A stretch of DNA of 46,394 bases from Azolla pinnata (GCA_037176905.1 JBBBWG010028965.1:1218-47611); one strand, 5' to 3'. Positions 27,306 to 38,670 are shown, numbered from the stretch's first letter. Numbers and translations are program-made. Notes: generated by a model from the sequence alone, not told the origin.

Positions 27306-27790
27306 TACATACATCCATCCATATATGCATGCATGCAACACACACATACAGACACACACATGCATGCATACAACACACATATACATACACATGACACACA
27401 TAGACACATGCATGCACGCAACGCACATATACATACCCCATGACAGACATCGACACACACATGCATGCATACAACGCACATATACATACGCATGACACAC
27501 ATAGACACACACATGCATGCACACAAGACGCATATACATACGCATGACACACATGGACACACACGTGCATGACACACATGGACACACACATGCATGACAC
27601 ACACCGACGCACACATGCATGCATGCAGGCACACGCATACAAGCATGCAATATATGCACACCTACATACACGCAGGCACACATACATGCATACACACATG
27701 AATGCACGCATGCATGCATGCATCCATCCACCCTCGTATACATGCATCGATGACATACATGCATACACATACATGCGCGACATACATATA
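27248..27790. repeat. CATA/CATG/CACA microsatellite, about 540 bp, directly upstream of the E2 gene
   Basis: Almost pure mixture of ACAT, ACAC and GCAT words. A higher-order pattern is visible: GACACACATAGACACA, then CATGCATGCA, then a CATATACATAC block, recurring roughly every 50-60 bp between 27370 and 27600. Long frames of alternating Cys/Val/Met or His/Thr on both strands here are composition artefacts. It ends about 60 bp before the E2 ATG, so it must sit in the promoter or 5'UTR. Confidence 0.9.
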
Positions 27791-27852
27791 GATGTGTGTG
27801 TTATAAGTTCTTCCCTTTGCAGGCCTTTCCCTCTTGTCGCCTCAAGCTTCCC

Positions 27853-30800
27853 ATGGCTGACAGTCAGGCTAGCCTCCTGCTTCGCAAGCAGCTCAAAGGT
27901 AAGTCCCTGAATAAAGGATCACCCCCAATCTTCGATCCCAGTTATCTAAGCAAAAAATCCCGAAAGAAATGGCCCAACTTACGCTTTTTTTAAGGACCTG
28001 GACGCCCGTTACCTCTAATATTAGCTCACTATGCTTCTTCTTCCTCTCGGGTTTGATGCTTTTGGTTAGACAATAAAATCGCCCACATACGTGCGCCGCT
28101 GTTTCTTTCGATGGCAAATAAATGGATCTGGAAGCTTTGTGACCGAATTTAAGTGGAGCAAGTCTTTTTAATATTTGTTGACGTACTCGTCTCCGTGTGT
28201 ATGTTGATTCGTGTGTTGCGTGTCTTGTTTCATAAATGATCTTCTAGGACTGGATCCAATCTGTCTTGATGCTTTGATAGAACAACGCAACATGAAATGT
28301 GAGACTTTATGACATGATGGGATATCCGGACTATATACAATCTTTGCTCAAGGATCTCACGTGTGTATACAAGCAACGGTTCTTGATGCATTTTTCTTTC
28401 TCATTTGCGAATTAGAAAAGTTCTTGGTTATATAAGGAAGGGACATGTAATACTGTGTTCGTTAGACGTGTACATTATATAATGCATTTTTCCCTGATTT
28501 AAAATGTTTGTATTACCTTGTTTAGAATGTGGAAGCAAGATTATCTGTTAAGGTCATTGTGCATTACATAAAAACATCTTTCTTGATGTATAGGGTGTGT
28601 ACAGGGTTTTCGTTTAAAATGTTAGATGTATGACAGAGGAGTTAAGATCAGACATGTAATTCGACCTTTTTTAATGGAAATTTTGTGTGTGCTGTGTTTA
28701 AAATATTGATGCATGATTATTTGTGAAGACCTGGCTAGACGCCCTGTGGAAGGATTCTCAGCTGGTCTTGTTGACGATTCCAACATCTTTGAATGGAATG
28801 TGGCCATCATTGGCCCCCCAGACACACTCTAGTAAGTTCTCATTCTATTTTTTCTCTCAATTTTCAAATTTATCATCTCTATCATTATTGTGATTTTTCT
28901 TGCATTTTCTTTTGTTGTTGTTTTTGTGGTAGTGATGACGATTGATGACAATGTTATTTTCTGATGATGATTTTGTTTCTCTGTCATGGTGAGGATGATT
29001 TTTGTAGTATGGTATTATTGATGATGCTTCCATCATCTGCTTAATATTTTTTTCTTCAAGCCTAATCTCCGTACTTTAAAGCCTGCAATTTCTTTTTGGT
29101 TATTTTTTTGTATATTACACCTAAAACTTTGTGCATGCTTTGTAATGTTGCTGTCATATTGTAGATTATGTTGCCAATTCTGGCTTAATAGAAATACATT
29201 TATAAATTAGTTACTATTGCACTTTGCATAAGCTTTTTGGACATACAAACTAGCAAGGTGTATGTATCAGATTATTCTAATTATGCTGCCAAAGACTATT
29301 ATATTTGGGCACCACCCATGTTGGGGACCATGTCTTTGAAGTTAAATTCGATGAGATTCTGTTTACTCTTGTATAAGTATAATATATTTGGAATTCGGGT
29401 TGTAACTGGTTTCCGTATCAATACTCGTGGAAATCATGCTTAAAGAACTGATCATATCAGAAAGCATCATTTATCTTCATCGTTCTCTGCTTGATTTTAA
29501 CTTCTATCTTCATTTATGGTTTTTAAAATAAACAGCGAGGGCGGATTCTTCAATGCAATCATGAGTTTTCCCACAAATTATCCAAATAGCCCACCATCTG
29601 TTAGATTCACATCAGAGATGTGGCATCCTAATGGTAACGACAGTGGAACAGTTTACACAATAATATCGCTTTTATAGTCCTTAAAATAGCTTATTAACTT
29701 ATTTTGTATTCCAGTGTATCCTGATGGGAGAGTTTGTATCTCCATACTTCATGCGCCCGGAGATGATCCCAATGGCTACGAGTTAGCCAGTGAACGATGG
29801 TCTCCTGTGCACACAGTAAGTGTTTGACCAATGCTGCTTGTGTGTAATTAGTATTGTGTATTCCTAGGTGTATGGAAAGGGGGGGCATGTGCCTATATGG
29901 ATGCGTGTTCTATTATTGTATGTAGGTACTTTGATGGTTGTATGGCAATGGGTATGCATCTGTGAGGATATATGTTCTATTGTATGTAGCTATCTGCATG
30001 GGTGAACGGAAATGGATATCCGTTGATGTGGATTTGTAATGCTATAATGGCACATGACTGTGGAAATATGCAAATGAAAGTCAGTATATATTATGGAAAA
30101 CTTGCATTTGGACGTGGTAATGTGTGGGTTTTTTATGTGATGTGCATGGAGAAATTCTCATTCTGACTTGCATTCTGTACAATGAAATATATTTGCAAGA
30201 ATTTGTCTGCATAAATGTGCCATGCACATGAATATATGCAAGAGTTATCTTGTTATATGGAGATGGGTATATGTGAATGAAAATCAGTATATATTATGGG
30301 CAACTCGTATGTGTGTGGAAATGTGTGGATTTTTTATGTGATGTGCATGGAGAAAATTGCACTCAAGAATCTCTACTTGCATTCTATACGGTGAAATATG
30401 TTTGCAAGAATTTGTATGCAGAAATGCACATACAAGAGTGATGTTGTTAGATGTCGATCGTATTAGCTATATTCAGCCAAGTCTCCGTAGGCAAGGTTGT
30501 ACGACAGAAAACATCTCTTAAATTACTATGGAATACTTCACCATCTCCAGCCCTGAAGATGAGTCCTGTCTCTTTTCTCTTCTGTTTTGGCAGGTGGAAA
30601 CTATTCTCTTGAGTATAATTGCGATGCTTTCAAGCCCTAATGATGAGTCACCAGCCAACATTGATGCAGCTGTAAGAAAAAATCCTTAGCTGTTCCACAT
30701 GTTTTCAACAAATTCTATGTAGAAAGAAAACATTGGAGCTGATGCTAACACGAACAAAGATTGTTGTGCCTTTGCAGAAGGAATGGCGGGAAAACCGAGA

Positions 30801-30855
30801 GGCTTTTAAAAGGAAAGTGAGCCGAATCGTGAGGCGATCCCAGGAGGCCTTTTGA
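27853..30855 (+). CDS. UBC7: Ubiquitin-conjugating enzyme E2, class G (UBC7/UBE2G-like), 6 exons
   Basis: Carries ubiquitin as a thioester and passes it on with E3 ligases; in this class typically for ER-associated degradation and K48 chains. Exons: 27853-27898, 28729-28831, 29536-29633, 29715-29815, 30594-30671, 30778-30855, giving 167 codons (Arabidopsis UBC7 about 166). The UBC fold covers the whole protein. The HPN motif is WHPNVYPDG near residue 79, with the active-site Cys at about 90 in GRVCISILH. The acidic insertion after the active site ([15 protein letters not shown], about 97-111) marks the Ubc7/Cdc34 group. There is no membrane anchor. The Arabidopsis paralogues UBC7, UBC13 and UBC14 are too alike to choose between, so the symbol is class-level. 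All introns are GT-AG; intron 2 holds a segment duplicated near 37.1 kb. Confidence 0.95.
28837..29283. repeat. E2 intron 2 segment with a second copy at 37067-37520
   Basis: Starting just after the intron 2 donor, this roughly 450-bp segment matches 37067-37520 in the same orientation. Shared blocks include TTTTTCTCTCAATTTTCAA, GTGATGACGATTGATGACAA, TTTTGTTTCTCTGTCA, TTTTTGTAGT, TGTAGATTATGTTGC and TAGTTACTATTGCACTTT. Similarity stops near both ends and no exon is included. Confidence 0.85.
30073..30450. repeat. 203-bp tandem duplication in E2 intron 4
   Basis: Two copies begin AATGAAA(G/A)TCAGTATAT at 30073 and 30276. Both contain TTTTTTATGTGATGTGCATG, TTGCATTCT, GTGAAATAT or its variant ATGAAATAT, and TTTGCAAGAATTTGT. 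They have diverged by point changes and small indels. Confidence 0.8.
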
Positions 30856-31982
30856 TATGCGATCGTAGAATAGGTCCTTTAACAGAACATATGATATATA
30901 TACTGCATTGTTAAGTGATATAGCATCATCGTTTGCCATTGTAATGCACATGGTAAAATTCTTCTTTGCTCCTGGTTTTATTTCAGTGTCAGATTGTTTT
31001 GATGGGCATGTTTGTTTCGACGCATTTGTTGAAGTCGATATACGGAATGTGGTGTAAATGTCTATGGTTCTGTTCTCAGTCAGAAGATGACTACTACATA
31101 ATGAAGAAGGATCTTGCTGTTTGTTCGTGATAAAAAAATGTTTGTTGTCTGCTTCTTTCTTTCACTTTATAATAATACTAGGTCTTATCCTCCAAGTGAA
31201 AGTGCTTTTGGTTTCATCTCCTCAACCAGCCTTGTTGAATTGTGAACTTTTCCGTCTCGGTCTTTGATCATGTCAAATTGTGTTGGATGAGTTAAAGTCT
31301 AGTTTGGGTTTGCCAAGCTTGGCGAATTCTTGTGTTCCTAATATGTCCTTCGATTTGCGAAAGTCTGGTATTTGTTAATTGGATCAAAATGATGAAATTA
31401 GAGTTGGTGTAAGCTTCGATGTGCGTAGTTCCAACTTTTTTAACACTTTCTTGATGTAGTTGGTTTGAGGATTTTCTTGGATTGATTTACACTCGATCCT
31501 TGTGTCAGGCATATGTTGTGCTTCCTCGAGTTCTTTAGCTCCTCATAAGCATCTCATCCAAATATAGAATAAGGTAAAGATTTAGGAGCTATGTCAAAAT
31601 GTGATAGGACTCTAGGCAAATTGAGATCATCGTGGTTACCATCGAATAGGATTGGAGTAGAGTTTGGACCTGATCTACCCAAATTTGCAGGCCATGACTT
31701 TACTACGTCCGTAGTTTTGAAGAAATTGTAGTTGGAAATAGGCTTTTGGACATCGACGACGAAGTAAAGAAAAGTTGGTCTTCTGTTGCTACAAAAATCA
31801 CAACATACTCAATTGCAAATCCTTAGCCGATGCTTCATGCTCATGAAGCCAAGATGCCTTTGCCTTTTGTCAACCTTTGCATCGAACTAGGTATTGAAGT
31901 TACTTGACTGAACCTACCGGGTATTCCAAATAGCTTCCGCGGAGCAATACCGCATGGAGGTAGAAAGCCCAACTTTAGAGTA

Positions 31983-32170
31983 TGCATCGTACATGTACAT
32001 ATACACATGATGATGTATGTATGCATATACAAATAAATATGCATGTATGCATGTATATTTAGATGAGTATGTATACATATATATAGATATACAAATTCAT
32101 ATACATATATACGTAATAGATACAATTAAATATACATATATATAAATATATAAATAAATAAATAAATAAA
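31983..32170. repeat. CATA/TATA/AAATA microsatellite
   Basis: Mixed ACAT, GCAT and TATA words grading into AAATA repeats near 32145-32170. A smaller CATA run follows at 32440-32473. These have the same word family as the long arrays at 27248-27790 and 33120-33300. Confidence 0.85.
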
Positions 32171-32493
32171 TGAATATGTACAGGAACAAACAAAAAAGTA
32201 AAAAGTAAAATATCTCATATTATAGCCTTAGACAGACATCTTTTATAAATAAGCAATGAAGGCTAGAACTCCTCGTTCATCTTCAGTGTTTAGCAAAGTC
32301 CTAAGAATAGTGTAACCTTACTAACCACTTAGAAGCTTTTTCCGGTTAAGGGAGCAAGGAGTAAGAAATGCATATTTTTATGTGAACGTGAACAAGAAAC
32401 TAGCCGGTCCAAAAACGATTGAATAGGCTAGTTTTTAAGATACATACAGACATACATACATACATACATATATGTGAGTGGTCTAACCACTTC

Positions 32494-32605
32494 GGCTCTT
32501 CTGGCTCTTCGACTTTTGGTCTCTTCAGCTCTTCAACTCCTTTGGCTCTTCTGGCTCTTCGACTTTTGGTCTCTTCAGCTCTTCAACTCCTTTGGCTCTT
32601 CGGCC
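32494..32605. repeat. 50-bp exact tandem duplication, CT-rich
   Basis: Two copies at 32494-32543 and 32544-32593, starting GGCTCTTCTGGCTCTTCGAC, followed by a partial third copy. The unit itself contains repeats of GGCTCTTC and CTCTTCAG. The copies look identical, so the duplication is recent or kept homogeneous. Confidence 0.9.
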
Positions 32606-33119
32606 CTTTGTCGTCCAGCCAACGAATACCACACATGGTGACGCACTACTTATTCTATCCACGTATTGTTGACCCAAGTATTTCTCGATGTAGATAAAAT
32701 GTGTCAATTCAAACCATTTTTCAAAAGCCTGAGAATGTGATCTAATTAGTTAATAAAATTTTTTGATAGATTTCAAACATGCTACTCTAAACTCTAAATA
32801 CACTCTCAAATGCCAGTCATTGCCCGCTCACAAGTAATATCCTAATATATTCACATAATCTACACAAGCATACGAACAGACCATTTGCATGACATAATTT
32901 GAAGAATGGACTATCATATAGAAACTACATATCATATATTACAGACACGGCCGGTGTATTATAAAAAAATTGAACACTTTCAGGTGAGGCACTCCTTGTA
33001 GTCTGTCAGTTCGCAGAACGATCTTCGTATGCGCCATTCGAACTTGTACATCAACCCATTCACACATACAAACCTAGAATATAACATACGCAAGCGCGAA
33101 TGCTTGCCTGAAGACAAAG

Positions 33120-33300
33120 ACACATATATACGCAGAAACATACGTAAGACATACGTACATCCATACATACAGACATACATACGCATACACGTGCAGACAT
33201 ACGCACACACATACATACATACATCCGTACGCACACATACATGCACATACACGTGCAGATGCATCACATGCATACATGCATGCATGCATGCATGCATTCG
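33120..33300. repeat. CATA/CATG microsatellite
   Basis: ACATAC and GCATGCAT words ending in a pure GCAT run at about 33273-33297. The sequence then becomes GC-rich and non-repetitive. It mirrors the array upstream of the E2 gene. The long Met/Cys/Val frames on the minus strand are artefacts. Confidence 0.88.
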
Positions 33301-33392
33301 AGGCTCGCCTGCAGGGACAGAAGGCAGAGAAGGAGCGGAAGACTGTCGAAGCTCCGCCATTAAAGCTTGGATTCACCAGCAGCAGTAAGTCT

Positions 33393-33396
<4 letters not shown>

Positions 33397-33433
<37 letters not shown>
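33397..33433. repeat. CT microsatellite, possible 5'UTR of the DUF1990 gene
   Basis: A run of CT dinucleotides about 1 kb upstream of the DUF1990 ATG, resembling the CT run before the flippase gene. It follows a candidate splice donor at about 33387. Confidence 0.7.
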
Positions 33434-33440
<7 letters not shown>

Positions 33441-34097
33441 CCGCCGCCTCCGCTGCTTGCTGCTTGCTGCCACTTCATCGCCTCTTCTTCCCCAATGACG
33501 ACGATGGGGAAGGCTGCGAGGCATAGCTGGCTATGAAAAGGCTTTCTTGCTCTCTCTCGTCGTCCGAGTAGGAGACTTAACGCTAGTGAATGGAAATGGA
33601 TAAGACTTGTTGATTCTCCGAGGATGATGCTGATTCTGTGCGGGAGCGATGATAAGGGAGTAGATATGGCGGAAAGCTACCTTCCTTTCTCCCATATCTA
33701 CTTCATTGCCACCATGATCATGGTCGATCCATGGACCTCCCACTTCACATCTTTTGCTTGTGCGTTTTTCGATTCTTTTCTAGGTGATCTAGCCACATTA
33801 GGTTTTTGGGCTCTTCTCTTGTTCCAAACAAGACCTTTCTTTCCTAGTTTTTTTTCTGGTTTTATCTCCATTTATTTCTTGTAATTCTTCTTCGTTTAAA
33901 GTTTAAAAGTGTAAAACCATAAATCTAGGTATTTCGTGAGTAGACATAAGAGCTTGGAATGGGAGCATGTCTTGATTATAAAGAGAAATTGATTCCATAG
34001 GGATGCATGAAATGCAATGCCGATATGATGTAATTTGTGTAATATGGAGTCTAGACTTAACAAGTTATCAAAGTTTGTTTAATTTTCAAATGGTAAG

Positions 34098-34205
34098 AAA
34101 TTTTGAAGCTACGATGTAAGTTGCTAAGAAAGTTTGAAGCTACGATGTAAGTTGCTAAGAAAGTTTGAAGCTATGATGTAAGTTGCTAAGAAAGTTTGAA
34201 GTTGT
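34098..34205. repeat. 31-bp tandem repeat, 3 copies plus a partial
   Basis: Units starting GAAGCTACGATGTAAGTTGC at about 34105, 34136 and 34167, with a truncated fourth at 34198. The copies are nearly identical (one C/T difference). They lie about 240 bp before the DUF1990 start. Confidence 0.9.
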
Positions 34206-34442
34206 GTAATATTTAAGTCATCAAAGTTTTGGTTCAATGAATTGTCCTAATTATCTGGTCCGAAACATTCTTCGAATGATTTACCAATTTCGAATGCACG
34301 AAACATTCTCGTTTGCGTTTGCATTATGTGAAAATATGGTTTGTTCTATGCATACCGAGTAAATCTAACTTAAACCGATGCAGATTCACGAATGCATATA
34401 CAAAGGAAGTATATGTTCTAAGATTTATACCCAAATAGAGAG

Positions 34443-36524
34443 ATGATCTGCGTTTCATGGGCTTCTCCATCATCCAAGGTGCAGAAGGATTACCTTGCAA
34501 GGATCAGGTGTGTGTTTTGGATGAGAGAAAGAGAGAAGAGAGAGAGAAACGATAATTGATGATGATTCTTGACACAGGTTTATATCTTGCTATGTTGCAA
34601 AAGGTATATGAATTTTTGTTATATCACAACGGTGGGGGTCATTAATTAGAAATGCTTTGTCACCTTTTCAATGGGTTTTCATTGAAGGTGATAGAGTTTT
34701 ACCAACCCCAGCATATAAGGTTATGTTTGATTATCTGAGGTACTTCTGGATATGCGGAATAATTTCTTATTTGATGGGGGCTCTTTATAGAGTATCTCAA
34801 CATATATATAGAATTAGAGGAATGTTGATTTGGCAGTTTTCACAGTTATGTTGTATGAAAACTTTGTCCCTAGATGAGCTAGATTTATGTCGTTTTTTAT
34901 TGAAGCACCTTAGGAGGTTTCCCTTGCCACATCGTTACTTTTGAAGTAGTTTCGATAGCAAGGTGTTTTTGTATTGTCATGTTGTTTTAATATAAACATA
35001 CATTTACGAAAAAAAGAGAAGAAGAAGAAGAGAGAGAGAGAGAGAGAGACGTGTTATGGTGGTTGTGTTTGTTGGTTGCTGAGATCAGAGGAGGGGGATT
35101 CAACTATGACGAGAAGTATGTGGGCTGTACGCCCGTTGCGAATGATATCAGAGACGAGCTCCGGCAGGATGGCTATGCTCTCAACTCTCTTTCCATTCGA
35201 CTCGGAGCAGGAGAAACGACTTTCTTGAAGGCAAAGGAATGTCTCAAGCAATGGAGGTACTCTTTCTCTTTGGCTTGTCAAATACATGTGCTCTTTCACA
35301 TGAATGGGATGTATTGTGTGCATGGATGGATGCAGGATCTTCTATGTTAGGGGGTATGTTCATGTGAACCTAGTACTCTGCGTCTCTACTGTACACGTAC
35401 TAGAGTTAGCGGTGCCCAAAACATGTTTGCATGCCTAATGTGAAATACTGGGTGTGAGATTTGGTGTGTCTGAGTCTACTGACACTATAAACACGCGATG
35501 ACATATTTTCCACAGCAAAATACTAGGGAACACTTCGGCCTCATATCTGAATGAAAATAGAGCGAACACTTTCTTGATTTAAGGATGTGTGCAGGCATTT
35601 TCAGCTAGGATGGGCATCAGTAGATCGTGGAACTCCGATCCAAGTTCATCAGGAATTCTGTGTATGTGTGAAGGAATTGATCACATGGATTACTACACCG
35701 TTACAAATCCTGTATGTGAATGACATCCAGCAATCACACAAGGGAGCGTCTCCTGTTCTCGTCAAACCCAAGACAAAGGCTTATTTTGCCTTTGGAAGTG
35801 GTACGCTCAAAGGGCATCTATTGGTAAGTAATGTTAATGTTCTTCTGACAAGTTTGAGTTAAAACATGCAACACCGATTTCGTAGTTACATTAGTCCATG
35901 CTTTCTTTCCTAACATCACTTACTCCTTGAGAGAGGAATGAAGTGGTCATCGGCAGGATTATATAGAACGTAAGTAAGACTCTAATTGTCAACAAAACTC
36001 AAAGGCAGTTTATGAAAATGCCCATGAGCTCATATGACCTCGGACTAGTCATAACTGGAAGGCATCTATCTTCATGCTTAAATCCTCTAGAGCTACATCA
36101 AATTGTTTGTCATTTTTGTCTCCTTTGGTTTGGCAGTTTCTTTGATGCAGTTTGATGTGATTATTGAGTCAGAAAAGCAAAAACTTTTCATTTGTGTATT
36201 GTGTGTAAAACTTAGTGAGCCTTTAAATGAGTTCTTCTCAAACTCGATGATGAATTTATTTCCTTTTGAAAAAGCAGTTGATGTGTTGGCTAATACATGC
36301 ATTGATTGCTGCTATATATGTGATCTATGTAGGCTGGAGAGGAAATGTTCTGTGTAAGATGGGATGAAGACGATAGTGTATGGTACGAAGTACTGTCATT
36401 TTCGAAGCCGGCAAAGCTGCTTTCCGCACTAACTTACCCCTATGTTCGCTGGAGGCAGCTACACTTTGCAAAACAATCAGGCAATGCAATGTTGGCGGCA
36501 ACATCTGAGCTCGGATACATTTGA
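34443..36524 (+). CDS. DUF1990 / UPF0548 family protein, 4 exons
   Basis: Belongs to the DUF1990 (UPF0548) family, like Arabidopsis At2g17695 (about 205 residues). The biochemical role is not established, so none is given. Exons 34443-34507, 35089-35256, 35595-35823 and 36333-36524 give 217 codons in phase with GT-AG introns. Family landmarks in order: N-terminal SWASPSSKVQ, GGGFNYDEKYVG (about 22-33), the GAGETTFLKAKECLKQW segment, FCVCVKE, PLQILYV, FGSGTLKGHLLAGEE (about 144-158), VWYEVLSFSKPAKLLS and the C-terminal YPYVRWRQLHFAKQS. There is no signal peptide or clear membrane span. The ATG at 34443 begins a short exon matching the family N-terminus and fits the phase of exon 2, which itself has no in-frame ATG at the right place. 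GA-rich runs flank intron 1. Confidence 0.92.
34630..34944 (+). other. Unassigned coding-like frame inside intron 1 of the DUF1990 gene
   Basis: An open frame of about 105 codons lies wholly within intron 1. It includes DRVLPTPAYKVMFDYLRYFW and a Leu/Arg-rich end, and reads more like protein than the surrounding intron. There is no in-frame ATG at its beginning and I recognise no domain. It may be a transposon remnant or an alternative exon. Confidence 0.25.
35010..35049. repeat. GAA/GA microsatellite before exon 2 of the DUF1990 gene
   Basis: GAAGAAGAAG followed by a GA run ending about 40 bp before the exon 2 acceptor. Another purine-rich GA tract sits at about 34525-34550, just after the intron 1 donor. 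Confidence 0.8.
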
Positions 36525-37066
36525 AATGGGAGTTTTCATACCCTGAATATCAAGAGAGATTACAGCGATGTTATAAATGAGATCAAGAGATTGATTGAGT
36601 GGTCTTTGGCTTTGCTGTCCTTCAGCAAAACCCAACCTTGTTATCTCCTAACCATCCTTCTCTATTCTTAGTCCTATGTGTGCTCACAATGTAATGGTAT
36701 AACTGTTTCTTGTCTCCAACACAATCCAGAAAAAAAAGTATATCAATATGAAAAGCCTCCTGAAATTCATTTTGTTAACTAAATACAATTGTATCCCAAC
36801 AAGAATACGTTATTATAATTTGGAGCAAATCAAAACTATTATTACGAAAGGTGGAGTTGGAGTGGGATATGTAGAAAAGGTCAATGAAGTGAAGATTAGT
36901 ATCGGAAATTTTCAATAGAATGTATGATTGTGATTGGGGAGAATGGCTTGTTAGTAAGATAATAAACGGATGTCGTGAGGTTAACTGGCATTTCTTGTGG
37001 TTGAAAACATATAAATAATTTCTAACCAGAGGCAGTTGTAGGAAAACTATGTGCAGTATACACAAT

Positions 37067-37520
37067 AGGAATTTCTCATTCTGCTTTTTCTCTCAATTTT
37101 CAAATTTATCATCTCTATCATTATTTGTGGTTTTCCTTGCATTTTCATTTGTTGTTTTTGTGGGAGTGATGACGATTGATGACAATGTTATTTTCTGATG
37201 ATAGATTTTGTTTCTCTGTCACGGCGAGGATGATTTTTGTAGTGTGGAATTATTGATGATGCTTTCATTATCTGCTTTATATTTTGTTCTTCAAGCATGA
37301 AGTCCGAACTTTAAAGCATGTGATTTCCTTTTGGTTATTTGTTTCGCACATCACAGTTAAACTTCGTGTAATGTTGCTGTCACATTGTAGATTATGTTGC
37401 TGATTCTGGCTATAGATAATCAACAGAAATTCACTCAAGATTTAGTTACTATTGCACTTTCTATAAGCTTTTTGAACATACAAAATAACAAGGTGTGTGT
37501 ATCAGATCATTCTAATCGTA
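37067..37520. repeat. Second copy of the E2 intron 2 segment (see 28837-29283)
   Basis: Same orientation and order of shared blocks as 28837-29283, with scattered substitutions and indels. It has no flanking E2 exon sequence. It could be a dispersed repeat with two copies in the window, or a segment copied from the E2 gene. Confidence 0.85.
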
Positions 37521-38485
37521 GATTTTAGTGAAGAATACATTCGTGCATTCGTATTCGAGTATAAAAGCATTATTCGAGGACGAAAGAAGACACCAAAGTG
37601 TGAAATGAACCATTCGTTCTATAAAAAAGAAAAAATCAAGATATAAATTAGAAAATTTAAAAGAGAGTTAGCGAAATTCAAACTTACATCACTGTTTTTA
37701 AGGTAATGTACTTTAACCGCGAGGCCAAGCTTTTCGTTACGAAGATACTGACGTGCTCCCTAGTGAAATCTATCTATACTTTCTATTGATGTGTTCCTTC
37801 TGTGAAATCTATCGATACGTTCTATTCATTGTTCAGGAAACTTCTTAATATTTAGAATGTGTTGAGGTTGAAGAAGATATTGACAATGCAGCATCCTGTA
37901 TTTATAATTTTTTGTCCATTGTTTAGGTATCCTATTGGACTCATTTAAATTATCAAAACTTGAATATTACCAATGCACAGTTATGCATTACCCTTAGGCG
38001 TGGCTGCCAAAACAATTGCCAGTGGTCCCAATATTGTTTAAGATCTCTGTTGTTGCATTAGGGTTTGCATCATTCAATGTATGCTTATAGTTTCTATTTT
38101 TGCTCTATACGATTAGGTTTGTATTAGTGTCGTTCGTAGCTACGGAACGACAAGTTTTCGACTTCTCGTTTTTTTTACATGCATGTATTAAAGGTCGGAT
38201 TCGCGTTGGTTTATGTCTACAGATTTGTACTTTGCGATCGCAAGATTATACTTGTTACCGTCGTCTTGTTTAGTATGTAATCGAGATTCTCCTGCAATCG
38301 CGAACTGCTCGAGCTCGAGAGCAAGGCAACCTAAATAGAATGGGATCGGATCGGACCAAGACATTCATTCCAGAGGTCTGAGTCTGAGTCTGGCCCAAAG
38401 AGCCCTCCAATTTCTTCTAAGAAGAAGATCAAACAACAAATGATCACAAAATCTCACACACTAGTCAATGATAGCCAATTTCAAC

Positions 38486-38618
38486 TCTTCTTCTTCTTCT
38501 TCTTTCTTCTTCTTCCTTCTTCTTCTTTCTTCTTCTTCTTTTTTCTTCTTTCTTCTTCTTTCTTCTTCTTCTTCTTTCTTCTTTCTTCTTTCTTCTTCTT
38601 TCTTCTTTCTTCTCCTCC
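38486..38618. repeat. TTC/TTTC polypyrimidine tract upstream of the OSR gene
   Basis: About 130 bp of TTC and TTTC repeats on the + strand. It would be 5'UTR or core promoter if the OSR transcript starts upstream. Open frames of Phe/Ser/Leu here, and Lys/Glu on the other strand, are compositional. Confidence 0.88.
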
Positions 38619-38670
38619 TGAAGCTCCTATCCATGGGACCTTCCTCCCCACTGTGTCGGTGTTGATGACC

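Larger units (their letters stand above)
25734..27852. other. Spacer between the flippase and E2 genes
   Basis: 25734 to about 26100 is probably flippase 3'UTR. It is followed by a 122-bp duplication (26026-26243), unassigned DNA, a TTC/TCG-rich stretch at about 26903-26946, and the CATA/CATG microsatellite at 27248-27790. A frame at 26505-26750 has no recognisable domain and no gene-like context, so I do not call it a gene. Confidence 0.6.
30856..34442. other. Repeat-rich spacer between the E2 and DUF1990 genes
   Basis: 30856 to about 31150 is probably E2 3'UTR. 31190-31970 is complex sequence without an intact gene; the minus strand at about 31806-31897 has a faint chromodomain-like frame broken by a stop. 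After that come several microsatellites and short tandem repeats, listed separately. 33296-33386 is GC-richer, ends in a good GTAAGT donor and is followed by a CT repeat, so it could be a 5' non-coding exon of the next gene; this is unproven. Confidence 0.5.

Noticed and set aside
27055..27783. Long minus-strand frame (242 codons) rich in Cys, Val and Met, and overlapping frames on both strands
   Set aside because: It is the translation of the CATA/CATG microsatellite. All frames are open because the repeat words lack stops; there is no domain and no exon-like composition.
33074..33478. Minus-strand frames rich in Cys/Val/Met and Glu/Arg
   Set aside because: Produced by the CATA/CATG array and the adjoining CT repeat; not protein-like.
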